Below are positions 7,734-16,178 of a DNA stretch of 64,000 nt, one piece after another. The stretch's first letter is position 1, and every line of letters begins with the position of its first letter. A model generated the notes under the pieces. That model saw nothing but the letters and a program-made list of their open reading frames with translations, did not search any database and was not told where the DNA came from. The translations under genes were made by a program, and so were the position numbers. The stretch covers positions 2,728,001 to 2,792,000 of the forward strand of contig NZ_CP094528.1 in the NCBI RefSeq assembly GCF_022811705.1, given 5' to 3'. Origin of the DNA: Agromyces larvae. Its GTDB lineage: Bacteria > Actinomycetota > Actinomycetes > Actinomycetales > Microbacteriaceae.

Positions 7734-9104
7734 TTACGTGCCGTCGGCCTCGGAGGAAGGGGGGAGTTCCCCGTGAGGACGCCGCCAGAACGACCGCGGT
7801 GTCCCGGGCAGCAGCCGCGCCCACAGCGGCGGTCGTTCGGTCTCGTGCAGTGCCGGCACGTCGACGTGGAAGTTCGACACCTCCTCGGCACCGTGCTCGA
7901 CGAAGCGATACCCGGCGGTGCCCACGAGCACTCCGATCGCGATCGACATGACCGACACCAGCGCGGCCGCGAAGTCCTCGGTAGCCCCGTTCGGGCTCTG
8001 GATCGCCTCGGTGAGCCCGACCAGCCCAGCCGCGCCCGGCACCAGCAGCCAGAACGCCGGCAGGAAGGTCAGCTGCGACGGCGCACCGTGCTTCAGGCTC
8101 GCGATCCACAGCACCACGGGCGCGATCACGAACCCGCCGATGAAGCCGCTGAGGCTCTGCCCGAAGATCCACCCGCCGATCGTCTGCCCGACGTACGCGA
8201 CGAGGATGACGAGGAACACCCACCAGAACGTGCGCGCGGGCGCCGCGAAATGCAGATAGTTGCCGACGGCGAAGAACACCAGGCCGAAGGGCGCCGCCCA
8301 CCACGGGAAGGACTCGGTCGTCACGAGCGGCACGTACGACGACGAGCCGACGCCGATGATCGTGCCCGCCGCGATGATGCCGAACGACAGCAGCCCGAGC
8401 GTGACGAGGCCGGTCACCAGCCGGGAGGCGCCGGAGACCATCTGGCCGGCCGCGAGTTCCATGACGGCGGTCGTGAGCACACCGCCCGGAAGGAAGGTCG
8501 CCAACGGCGCGATCATCAGTCGGATCGGGTCGCCGACCTCGATCGCCGGTGCGAGGAGGAACACGGCGAGCGCCGACACGAACGCCGCGACGACGGGGAA
8601 CACGAGCTGCAGCGTGGGCGATCGGATCAGCTTCGCGAATCCGAGCACCGCGCCGAGCCCGAACGCGAGCAGTGCTCCCTGCCAGGTCGGTGCCAAGAGC
8701 AGCGCCAGCCCGGTGGTGAGCAGCGCGTGCCCGAACACGCGCCAGCCCCAGTGCCGCTCGAGCTTCATCGCACCGATCTCGTTCAGCCGGTCGATGCCGT
8801 CGCGCGGATCGATCGCCGCCTGCTTCGCCCGGGCGATGAGCTCGTACAGGGCGGCGATCTGGTCGAAGCGGAGCTTCGCGCGCGACGAGGTGCGGAATCC
8901 GAGTTTCGGGGTGTCGCCGCCGCCGGTCTCGACGAGGGTGAGGGTCGGCAGCACGAAGAAGTCGACCTCGTCGTGCCCGTACGCCCGGCTCACCTCGCGC
9001 ATCGTGTCGCCGACGCGGTCGACGCCGTCGTCGGCCGCGAGCATGCCCTCCGCCAATCCCAGCAGGAATCGGCGGAGGGCGGTGTCCTCGCTGAGCTCCG
9101 ACAT
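7734..9104 (-). CDS. ThrE-type threonine/serine exporter family membrane protein
   Basis: A 456-aa protein of the ThrE architecture. It has an N-terminal soluble DUF1212-like region (residues 1-140, SEDTALRRFLLGLAEGML and the VDFFVLPT block) followed by about ten membrane segments, with the FLPGGVLTTAVMELAAGQMVSG block near residue 240 typical of the family. Corynebacterium ThrE exports threonine and serine; export is the family-based expectation here. The gene lies 7 bp downstream of the Dcu-type carrier and completes a pepE-dcu-thrE unit. The last coding bases approach within 11 bp of the pyrE start, so transcription may continue into pyrE. Substrate is inferred from family. Confidence 0.85.
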   Translation of the reverse strand: MSELSEDTALRRFLLGLAEGMLAADDGVDRVGDTMREVSRAYGHDEVDFFVLPTLTLVETGGGDTPKLGFRTSSRAKLRFDQIAALYELIARAKQAAIDPRDGIDRLNEIGAMKLERHWGWRVFGHALLTTGLALLLAPTWQGALLAFGLGAVLGFAKLIRSPTLQLVFPVVAAFVSALAVFLLAPAIEVGDPIRLMIAPLATFLPGGVLTTAVMELAAGQMVSGASRLVTGLVTLGLLSFGIIAAGTIIGVGSSSYVPLVTTESFPWWAAPFGLVFFAVGNYLHFAAPARTFWWVFLVILVAYVGQTIGGWIFGQSLSGFIGGFVIAPVVLWIASLKHGAPSQLTFLPAFWLLVPGAAGLVGLTEAIQSPNGATEDFAAALVSVMSIAIGVLVGTAGYRFVEHGAEEVSNFHVDVPALHETERPPLWARLLPGTPRSFWRRPHGELPPSSEADGT

Positions 9105-9111
9105 CGCCCGA

Positions 9112-10470
9112 TCAGACGATCACGAACGACAGGATGACCCCCACCACGATGGCACTGATGATGTACACGAGGTTGGGCAACTGGAACGAGTGGTCGACGA
9201 CGAACTTGCCCATCCGGGTCGTCCCGGTCTGGTCGAACGCGACGGTCGCGACCTGGCTGCCGTTCGCCGGCAGCGTGTAGATGCCCATCGCCGCGGGCCA
9301 GAGCCCGACGAGCAGCGACGCGGGCAACCCGATCGTGATGCCGATCGGCACGATCGCGTTCGTCGCGGACGACTGGCTCGTGGTGAGCATCGCCACCAGG
9401 AACAGCGCCAGCGCGAACAGGACGGCGCCGATGAACGCGCTCGAGCCCGACACCATCGACCCGAGCCCGTCGACGATCAGGTCGTTGTTGTTCGCGACGA
9501 AGGTGTTCGCGAGCCACGCGATGCCGAACAGCGCGATCGCCCCGACGATGCCGGCGGGGAACGTCGACTGCTTCGGGACATCCGATGCCTTGACCTTGCA
9601 GAACACGAAGATGAGCGCCGCGATCACGCCCATGATCACTTCGATGATGGCGGAGACCGCCATCCGCTCGGGGTCGCCGTCGCTGTCGGTGCCGACGACC
9701 GGGCGGAGGCCCTCGAACAGGCCGAACACCACGATGAGCGCCACGCCGCCGAGGAAGAGCGATGCCGAGAGCACGGCGGTGGCCGGCAGCTTCTTCTCGT
9801 GCGCATCCTCGACCGGCGGTTTGATCTGCCCTGCGGCGAGCCGGCGCTGGTACTCGGGGTCGTCGTCGAGGTCTTTGCCGTGCCGCAGCATCACCAGCGC
9901 GGCGAGGAAGAGCCCGATGACGGATGCGGGCCACATGATGATCAGCAGTTTGCCGAGATCGACGCCCTGCGGCGTGAGGAGCACCACCATCGACGCGGTC
10001 GCCGCCGACACTGGCGAGCAGAGGATGCCGACCTGCGAGGCGACCGCCGACACCGACAGCGCGCGCTCGGGGCGGATCTTCTGCTGGTACGACACGTCGT
10101 AGATGACGGGCAGCAGCGGATAGAAGATGTTGCCCGTGCCGGCGCCGACGGTGAAGAGGAACGACATGGCCGGCGCGAGGAACACCACCGACTTCGGTCT
10201 CGACCGGATCGCTTTCGCGGCGACCGACACCATCCAGTCGATGCCGCCCGCTGCCTGCATGACCGAGGCCGCGGTGACGACGGTGATGACGATGAACACC
10301 GCATCGACGGGCGGCGATCCCAGCGTGGTGCCCGGGAAGAGGAACACCAGCGCCGCGACGCCGACGAGACCCCAGACGCCGAGCCCGATGCCGCTCGTGC
10401 GCGTGCCCATGTAGATGGCCGCGACGACCACCAGGAGCTGGAGCAGGAGGATCCAGATGTTGTCGTTCAC
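9112..10470 (-). CDS. Dcu-family C4-dicarboxylate/aspartate carrier
   Basis: A 452-aa integral membrane protein with roughly 12 hydrophobic segments and the blocks of the anaerobic C4-dicarboxylate (DcuA/DcuB) family: the N-terminal LLLQLLVVVAAIYMGTR, FLFTVGAGTGNIFYPLLPVIYD at about residues 110-130, and QVGILCSPVSAATAS. In enterobacteria such carriers exchange or take up aspartate, fumarate, malate and succinate. The GTG start at 10468-10470 overlaps the pepE stop by 4 bp, so the two are translationally coupled. That context favours aspartate as the physiological substrate, since peptidase E releases aspartate. The assignment to Dcu is firm; direction of transport is not visible. Confidence 0.88.
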   Translation of the reverse strand: MNDNIWILLLQLLVVVAAIYMGTRTSGIGLGVWGLVGVAALVFLFPGTTLGSPPVDAVFIVITVVTAASVMQAAGGIDWMVSVAAKAIRSRPKSVVFLAPAMSFLFTVGAGTGNIFYPLLPVIYDVSYQQKIRPERALSVSAVASQVGILCSPVSAATASMVVLLTPQGVDLGKLLIIMWPASVIGLFLAALVMLRHGKDLDDDPEYQRRLAAGQIKPPVEDAHEKKLPATAVLSASLFLGGVALIVVFGLFEGLRPVVGTDSDGDPERMAVSAIIEVIMGVIAALIFVFCKVKASDVPKQSTFPAGIVGAIALFGIAWLANTFVANNNDLIVDGLGSMVSGSSAFIGAVLFALALFLVAMLTTSQSSATNAIVPIGITIGLPASLLVGLWPAAMGIYTLPANGSQVATVAFDQTGTTRMGKFVVDHSFQLPNLVYIISAIVVGVILSFVIV

Positions 10471-11219
10471 GAGCTCGGCCCCGCCGCGATCGGGCCGGCA
10501 CCGGCGAGCACCTTCGCGGGCAGCTGCGTCTCGACGATCCTGCCGTCGACCGCTTCGACGCGCAGGGCGAGCGGATCCTCGACGGGACTGATCGCGGTGA
10601 CCAACTCGATCGCGTCACCCGACCGCGTGAAGTGCAGCGACTGCAGGTTGCCGACGGCGTACCCCGTCGCGAGCTCGCCTTTCAGCAGCGCGTCGTGGAA
10701 GAGCGGTCGGCGCTGGTCCTCGGCGTCGTAGTGCGGGCAGAAGCTGCCGTGCAGGAATCCGAGGCCCTCGGGCAGCACCTGCAGCGTCGGCCCGTAGCTG
10801 TCGGTCGTGCCGCCTTCGAACCAGCAGATGCCGCCGGCCGACCCGCCGGTGAACACCACGTTCGACCCCGGGTCCTCCCACAGGTCGCGCATGATCTCGT
10901 CGAGGCCCTGCCGCTTCCACACGTCGAGCATGTTCGCGGTGTTGCCGCCGCCGACGTGGATGACGTCGAACCCCCGCACGAAGCCCGCGAGGTCGTCGAC
11001 CGCCCGGTGGAACAGCGGCAGGTGGTGCGGCGCGCAGCGGTCGGAGTCGTAGGTCGTGTAGAAGCTCAGGATGTACGGCGCTTCGTCGCCGGTGGCCGTG
11101 CCGACGAACAGCACGCGCGGGCGCTCCTTGCCCGTGAGTCGCAGGATGTATTCGTGCGTCGGGTCGGTTCGGCGCTCCATCATCGCCTTGCCCGCCCCCG
11201 TCGCGACCACGTGCGCCAT
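10467..11219 (-). CDS. pepE: Peptidase E-like Ser peptidase (family S51)
   Basis: Cytoplasmic dipeptidase of the S51 family, whose members cleave Asp-X dipeptides. From the ATG at 11217-11219 the protein has 250 aa. It is chosen over an upstream in-frame ATG at 11253-11255 because GGGGGT lies just before it. The nucleophile elbow GGSAGGICWF places the catalytic Ser near residue 127. HVGGGNTANMLD at about residue 89 and a conserved LGFLHGSFCPHYD block follow the family pattern. Cyanophycinase, also S51, is a less likely alternative because of size and context. The stop overlaps the Dcu start, and ThrE follows, forming a probable aspartyl-peptide utilisation and amino-acid export operon. Confidence 0.88.
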   Translation of the reverse strand: MAHVVATGAGKAMMERRTDPTHEYILRLTGKERPRVLFVGTATGDEAPYILSFYTTYDSDRCAPHHLPLFHRAVDDLAGFVRGFDVIHVGGGNTANMLDVWKRQGLDEIMRDLWEDPGSNVVFTGGSAGGICWFEGGTTDSYGPTLQVLPEGLGFLHGSFCPHYDAEDQRRPLFHDALLKGELATGYAVGNLQSLHFTRSGDAIELVTAISPVEDPLALRVEAVDGRIVETQLPAKVLAGAGPIAAGPSS

Positions 11220-11347
11220 CGGCACCCCCCAGTGTCGCTTCCCCTTGGAGGTCAACCTAGCGCCCGGATCGAGACGGTGTCGAGGATGTCACGGAGCGCG
11301 CGCTGCGCGGATCACGCGCTCGCTCTGCGCGCCGCCGGCGCAGATGC

Positions 11348-11393
11348 GAAGAGCCGCATCGCGAGGTGTCCCTCTCTCGCGTTGCGGCTCTTC
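11348..11393. terminator. Bidirectional hairpin terminator
   Basis: Two 18-bp arms (GAAGAGCCGCATCGCGAG and its complement with one mismatch) flank a 10-nt loop. The hairpin lies between the minus-strand small membrane protein gene (ending at 11423) and the start of pepE, so on the minus strand it would end transcription of the small gene. No long T tract follows, which is common in actinobacteria. Confidence 0.7.
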
Positions 11394-11422
11394 GTTCGGG
11401 GCCGAGCCCCGGGTCGCGCGAC

Positions 11423-11545
11423 CTAGACGGTGCGCGCGAAGGTCTCCCTCGGCTGGCGGCGGTACCCGTCACGCGCGGTGACGACGAAGGTTCCGACGAC
11501 ACCGGCGACGCTCAGTGCGCCCAGGAGGAGAAGTGCGATCGTCAC
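11423..11545 (-). CDS. 40-aa single-pass membrane protein
   Basis: GTG at 11543-11545 preceded by GAAAGGAA at a good distance opens a 40-codon frame. It has a hydrophobic segment (residues 2-25, IALLLLGALSVAGVVGTFVV) and a basic tail ending in ARDGYRRQPRETF. A DGYRR-type tail on a single membrane span resembles short proteins common in Microbacteriaceae, from memory and not searched. It is divergent from the LysR regulator gene, separated by 150 bp, and is followed by the hairpin at 11348-11393. No function is known to me. The ribosome-binding site, length of the hydrophobic run and terminator support it as a real gene. Confidence 0.7.
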   Translation of the reverse strand: MTIALLLLGALSVAGVVGTFVVTARDGYRRQPRETFARTV

Positions 11546-11678
11546 GGCCGGTTCCTTTCGAGGTGAGGTGCAATCCGCAGGTACGCGGAGACACCGTCCC
11601 AGAGTGGTCCGCGTCCGCATCGACCCTCTCATTGTGGCCCGGCAAACCGTTCAGCACAAGCTCACAATTCTTTAATGA

Positions 11679-11699
11679 CCATGTAGCCTGACTACATGG
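11679..11699. promoter_or_regulatory. Inverted repeat over the LysR start codon with probable leaderless promoter
   Basis: Eight-bp arms (CCATGTAG and CTACATGG) around a 5-nt centre cover the ATG of the LysR gene. TAGCCT at 11684-11689 is positioned as a -10 element whose transcript would begin at or next to the ATG, so the message may be leaderless. The symmetric site over its own start is consistent with autoregulation by the LysR protein. Confidence 0.45.
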
Positions 11700-12598
11700 A
11701 TGTGAAGCGCCTCGACCTGCTCCGCGAACTCGCCGAACGCGGCAGCGTCACCGCGGTCGCCGAGGCCGCCGGCCGCACCCCGTCGGCCGTCTCGCAACAG
11801 CTCAAAGTGCTCGAACGAGAGGCCGGGATGCCCCTCACCCAGCGCGAGGGGCGGGGCATCGCGCTCACCAGCGCCGGCCACGCGCTCGCCCGCAGCGCGA
11901 CCGAGGTCGCCGTCGCGATCGCTCGCGCCGAAGCCCTGTGGGACGAGTTCCGCAATCATCCGAGCGGCGAGGTCAGCCTGCTCACGTTCCCCACGATCGG
12001 CGCCACGCTGCTGCCGGCGGTGCTCACCGACCTCGCGAGCGTCGCCGGGCTCGTCGTGCACGCCACCGACCTCGACCCCGAGATGGACGAGTACGCCGAC
12101 CTCGCCAACGACCACGACATCGTGCTCGCCCACGCGATGCCCGGCGACCTGCCGTGGGGAGGCCGGGGCCTGAACGCCGTGCCGCTGCTCACCGAACCGC
12201 TCGACGTCGGCCTGCCCGCCGACCACCGGCTCGCGGCGCGTTCGCACGTCACGGCCGACGACCTCGTCCACGAGACCTGGCTGGGCGTGCCGCCCGGGTT
12301 CCCGTTCGAGCGCATCCTGCACGCGATCGAACAGCAGGCGGGCGGGCGCATCGAGGTGTCGCAGCGCATCAGCGACATGCGCATCATCGAGGCGCTCATC
12401 GAGGCCGGCCTCGGCATCGCACTCGTGCCCCGGTACACATCGGGCCCCGTGCCGCCCGGCATGGTGCTGAAGCCGCTGCGCGGCGTGGCATCCGCCCGTC
12501 GCATCGTCGCCCTCACCCGACCCGACGTCGCCGAGCGCCTCGCGGTGCGCACCGTGCTCGACGTGCTCGTCTCCCGCGCCGCACGCCTCGGCGAGTAA
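11696..12598 (+). CDS. LysR-family transcriptional regulator
   Basis: A 300-aa regulator with the LysR winged helix-turn-helix at residues 1-60 (RLDLLRELAERGSVTAVAEAAG, then SAVSQQLKVLEREAG) and a periplasmic-binding-protein-like effector domain from about residue 90 (SGEVSLLTFPTIGATLLPAVL). Length is normal. The start codon lies inside an inverted repeat and just after a -10-like TAGCCT, suggesting a leaderless, self-controlled transcript. The divergent partner is the 40-aa membrane protein gene, the conventional place to look for a target; pepE-dcu-thrE lies beyond it. The effector is unknown. Confidence 0.9.
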   Translation: MDVKRLDLLRELAERGSVTAVAEAAGRTPSAVSQQLKVLEREAGMPLTQREGRGIALTSAGHALARSATEVAVAIARAEALWDEFRNHPSGEVSLLTFPTIGATLLPAVLTDLASVAGLVVHATDLDPEMDEYADLANDHDIVLAHAMPGDLPWGGRGLNAVPLLTEPLDVGLPADHRLAARSHVTADDLVHETWLGVPPGFPFERILHAIEQQAGGRIEVSQRISDMRIIEALIEAGLGIALVPRYTSGPVPPGMVLKPLRGVASARRIVALTRPDVAERLAVRTVLDVLVSRAARLGE

Positions 12599-12656
12599 CC
12601 GCGAATCCGTCCCGCACGAACACCCGCGGCCGGCGGATCCGCGCGAGAATGGGCGG

Positions 12657-13538
12657 ATGGCGGACAGGGCGCGACGCAGCCGGATGGCGATGGTCGCCGC
12701 GACGGCGGCTGCGGCGATCGCGCTGCTCACCGGCGCGGCCTGGGTCGGCGGCCAGGCCATCGACCTCGCGAACGCGCGCAGCGAACTGGATGCCTCGCGG
12801 CAGGCGCTCGACGCGTCCGTCGACGGGTTGGATGCCTCGCTCGATGCGGCGCGCACGGTCGACGCCGACGCCCGCGCGGCGCTCGACGCGGCATCCGGCC
12901 GAACGCTCGACGAGGTCGCGCGCGACGCGCTGTCGGCCGCACTCGACCCCCTCGCCGCGGCGAGCGCCGACGCCGAGCCGGCACTCGCCGAGGCATCCGA
13001 CCTGCTCGTCAATGCGACCGATCTCGACGACTCGCTCAGCCCCGACGACGTGCGCTCGACCGCCGGCGCGCTCGACGAGGCATCCGGTCGCCTCACCCGG
13101 CTCGACGCCGCGCTCGGCGACGCCGCCGACGACGTGCGCGTCGCGACCACCGCCGTACGCGACGCCGTCGCCGCCCGCGACGCGTGGCTCGAGCAGGTGC
13201 GGGCGAGCGCGTACCGCGAGCACGTCTGGGCCGCCGGCTGGACCGCCGAGCTCGACGCCTGCCAGGGCTCGGTCGACCTGAGCGCCGCCTACGGGCTGCC
13301 CGCGATCGCCGAGCACTGGTCGTGCACCGGCAAGGAGTTCCCGCGCGACGCCGGCACGTACGTCGTCCTCGACGGCGTGCTGGCCGGCACATACCGCGTC
13401 GACGGCGTCGCCGCGATGCTCGACCAGACGACGCACACCACCGCCGACCTGCCGCAGGGGCACGACCTGCTCTACCAGACCTGCATCGACGGCGACTCGC
13501 GCACGATGGCGATGGTCGCACTGACCCGCATCGACTGA
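12657..13538 (+). CDS. Membrane-anchored Ala-rich coiled-coil protein with Cys-containing exported C-terminus
   Basis: A 293-aa protein of no recognised family. An uncleaved-looking signal or anchor spans residues 10-33. Residues 35-190 are Ala/Asp/Leu-rich with heptad spacing (repeated LDAS and LDAA units), indicating a long helical coiled coil. The last 100 residues form a small domain with Cys in ELDACQGS, HWSCTGKEF and YQTCIDG, and aromatic residues, likely exported. It begins 58 bp after the LysR stop and is followed 53 bp later by the MMPL gene in the same direction, so co-transcription with that transporter is plausible. Function is unknown. Confidence 0.75.
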   Translation: MADRARRSRMAMVAATAAAAIALLTGAAWVGGQAIDLANARSELDASRQALDASVDGLDASLDAARTVDADARAALDAASGRTLDEVARDALSAALDPLAAASADAEPALAEASDLLVNATDLDDSLSPDDVRSTAGALDEASGRLTRLDAALGDAADDVRVATTAVRDAVAARDAWLEQVRASAYREHVWAAGWTAELDACQGSVDLSAAYGLPAIAEHWSCTGKEFPRDAGTYVVLDGVLAGTYRVDGVAAMLDQTTHTTADLPQGHDLLYQTCIDGDSRTMAMVALTRID

Positions 13539-13591
13539 GAGCCGGCGCGCAACGGGTGGCGCGGGGCATCTGGCGCCGACACCATGGACGC

Positions 13592-15760
13592 ATGAGAACG
13601 CTGCGCGTGGTCCTGCCCGCCGTCGTCATCCTCGCGTGGCTGACCCTCGCCGCCGTCGGCGGCCCGTTCTTCGGCCGCATCTCCGAGGTCGCGACGAACG
13701 ACCAGGCCGGCTACCTGCCCCGCAGCGCCGAAGCCACGCAGGTGAACGAACTGCGCGACGAGTTCCTCGGCGAGGCGACCGGGCGCCCGGCGATCGTCGT
13801 CGTCGAACGAGACGGCGGACTCACCGACGCCGACCTCGCCTGGACCGAGGACCTCGCCGGCCGGCTCGCCGACCTCGACGGCGTCGACGAAGTGAGCCCG
13901 CCCATCCCCTCGGAGGACGGCGACGCGGCCGAACTCGTCGCCTCCACCTCGGGCGAGGTCGACGAGACGGTCGCGGCGATGCGCCAGGCCGCCGACGTCG
14001 ACCGCCCCGACGGGCTCGGCGTGTGGGTCACCGGCCCCGCCGGGTTCATCGGCGACCTCGTGGAGGCGTTCGCCGGCATCGACGGGTTCCTGCTGCTCGT
14101 CGCGTTCAGCGCGGTGTTCCTCATCCTGCTCGTCGTGTACCGGTCGCCGCTGCTGCCCGTCGTCGTGCTCGCGACCGCGCTCATCGCGCTCACCGGGTCG
14201 ATCATCGCGGTCTGGTTGCTCGCGAAGATCGGCGCGATCGACATCAACAGTCAGGTGCAGGGCATCCTGTTCATCCTCGTGATCGGTGCCGCGACCGACT
14301 ACTCGCTGCTCTACATCGCGCGCTATCGCGAGGCATTGCGCGACCACGAATCGAAATGGGATGCCACCTGGCTGGCGCTGCGCCGCTCGATCGCGCCTAT
14401 CGTGGCGTCGGGCGGCACGGTGATGGCGGGGCTGCTCTGCATGCTGCTCAGCGAACTCAACTCGAACCGGGCGCTCGGCCCGGTGGCCGCGGTCGGCATC
14501 GTGTTCGCGCTCGCGGCGACGCTCACCCTGCTGCCCGCGGTCATGCTCGCGATCGGACGGGCCGCGTTCTGGCCGCAGCGGCCGAAGTTCGGCGACCCGC
14601 AGCCCGACCTCACCTCCCCCGACGCGAAGGGGTTCTGGCCCGCGGTGGCGCGCCTCGTCTCGCGGCACGCCCGCGCGGTCTGGGTGATCTCGACCGCGGC
14701 CCTGCTCGTCGCCGGACTCGGCGTGCTCGTGCTCGACGCCGACGGCGTGCCGCAGAGCGACGTCGTGCTCGGCGAGAGCGAGGCCCGCGACGGCCAGGAG
14801 GTGATCGGCGATCACTTCCCGGCGGGCGCCGGCAACCCGGCGCTCATCGTCGGCGCCGAAGCCGACCTGACCGCGCTCGCCGACGCCGCGCTCGAGGTCG
14901 ACGGGGTCTCGGCGGTGGTCGCGGTGTCGCAGAACTCGCCGACCGGCACCATGCCGGCGGGCACCGATGCACCGCCGTTCCCGATCCCGACGCTCGCACC
15001 GCTCGAGCCCACCGTCGTCGACGGGCAGGTCATGCTGCAAGCCACGCTCGAGGGCGCGCCCGACTCGGATGTCGCGGAGCAGGCGGTCACCGACCTGCGC
15101 GACGCCGTGCGGGCGGTCGACCCCGACGCCCTCGTCGGCGGCTACACCGCGACCATGCTCGACTCGGATGCGGCGTCGATCCACGACCGCACGGTGATCA
15201 TCCCGCTCGTGCTCGCGGTGATCCTCGTCATCCTGATGCTGCTGCTCCGGTCGATCCTCGCGCCGGTGCTGCTCGTGACGAGCGTGATCGTGTCGTTCGC
15301 GGCGGCGCTCGGGGTGGCATCCGTCGTCTTCGCCGTCGCCGGTTCGCCGGGCGCCGACCCGGCGGTGCCGCTCTACGGGTTCGTGTTCCTCGTCGCGCTC
15401 GGGATCGACTACAACATCTTCCTCATGACGCGCGTGCGCGAGGAGTCCGCGCGCCTGGGCACCCGGCCCGGCATCCTGCGCGGGCTCACCGTGACCGGCG
15501 GCGTGATCACCAGCGCCGGCATCGTGCTCGCCGCGACGTTCGCGGCACTCGCGGTGATCCCCGTGCTGTTCCTCGTGCAGATCGCGTTCATCGTCGCGTT
15601 CGGCGTGCTGCTCGACACGCTCGTCGTGCGATCGCTCGTCATCCCGGCGCTGTCGTACGACATCGGCCCGGCCATCTGGTGGCCGTCGAAGCTGTGGCGC
15701 GACGAGCGGGCTGGGCGCGGCGATGAGTCGCGGCGGCTCGGTGCGCAAGACCGCGCCTGA
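13592..15760 (+). CDS. MMPL/RND-family transporter
   Basis: A 722-aa membrane protein of the MMPL type, which moves hydrophobic or lipid substrates across the envelope. Translation is taken from the ATG at 13592 because the signal-like MRTLRVVLPAVVILAWLTLAAVGG follows directly. There are two similar halves: a first membrane helix, an external domain (about residues 40-150), then five to six membrane segments, and again an external domain (about 380-520) with a second membrane block. Between the first-half helices, the GAATDYSLLYIARYREAL segment matches the family's D-Y motif, and the equivalent second-half segment is ALGIDYNIFLMTRVREE. Gene neighbours give no substrate. Confidence 0.92.
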   Translation: MRTLRVVLPAVVILAWLTLAAVGGPFFGRISEVATNDQAGYLPRSAEATQVNELRDEFLGEATGRPAIVVVERDGGLTDADLAWTEDLAGRLADLDGVDEVSPPIPSEDGDAAELVASTSGEVDETVAAMRQAADVDRPDGLGVWVTGPAGFIGDLVEAFAGIDGFLLLVAFSAVFLILLVVYRSPLLPVVVLATALIALTGSIIAVWLLAKIGAIDINSQVQGILFILVIGAATDYSLLYIARYREALRDHESKWDATWLALRRSIAPIVASGGTVMAGLLCMLLSELNSNRALGPVAAVGIVFALAATLTLLPAVMLAIGRAAFWPQRPKFGDPQPDLTSPDAKGFWPAVARLVSRHARAVWVISTAALLVAGLGVLVLDADGVPQSDVVLGESEARDGQEVIGDHFPAGAGNPALIVGAEADLTALADAALEVDGVSAVVAVSQNSPTGTMPAGTDAPPFPIPTLAPLEPTVVDGQVMLQATLEGAPDSDVAEQAVTDLRDAVRAVDPDALVGGYTATMLDSDAASIHDRTVIIPLVLAVILVILMLLLRSILAPVLLVTSVIVSFAAALGVASVVFAVAGSPGADPAVPLYGFVFLVALGIDYNIFLMTRVREESARLGTRPGILRGLTVTGGVITSAGIVLAATFAALAVIPVLFLVQIAFIVAFGVLLDTLVVRSLVIPALSYDIGPAIWWPSKLWRDERAGRGDESRRLGAQDRA

Positions 15761-15802
15761 GCGTCATGCAGAACGTCGACCGGAATTGCGGCAGAACGTC
15801 GA

Positions 15803-16102
15803 TTGATACTCCGGGTGTACACCCAGCCGCTCAACGGCACGGTGGAATCGTGGCGGGATTCGAACGGCAACGAAGTCGACGCAGTGGTCACCGTCCGCGA
15901 CGGCCGATGGGGAGCGTTCGAGGTCAAGCTGGATCCGACCGCCGCGGACGACGCAGCGAGGTCCTTGCTGCGGTTCACGGCCTCCGTCGACACAGAACGC
16001 CACGGTGTTCCTGCGGTCCTCGGCGTCATCACGAGCACCGGATACGGTTACCGTCGCACAGATGGCGTGCAGGTGATCCCGATCACCACGCTCGGCCCGT
16101 AG
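15803..16102 (+). pseudogene. 5'-truncated remnant of a DUF4143-type AAA ATPase
   Basis: About 99 codons that match the C-terminal end of ATP-binding proteins with a DUF4143 domain: RVYTQPL, then SWRDSNGNEVDAVV, GRWGAFEVKL and GYGYRRTDGVQVIPI, in the expected order. The nuclease-like E-V-D ... E-V-K pattern is intact. There is no Walker A or N-terminal domain upstream; the homology stops abruptly near 15,803, immediately after the second of two 12-bp direct repeats (GCAGAACGTCGA at 15768-15779 and 15791-15802). I read this as a deletion remnant. A short independent protein starting at the TTG at 15803 is a less likely alternative. Confidence 0.65.
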
Positions 16103-16178
16103 TCGCAGAGCGAACGGACGGTACGGACAAACCATCGCCGAGCCGGAACCGCGAGAACCGCTCGTCTAGGCTCGCAGG

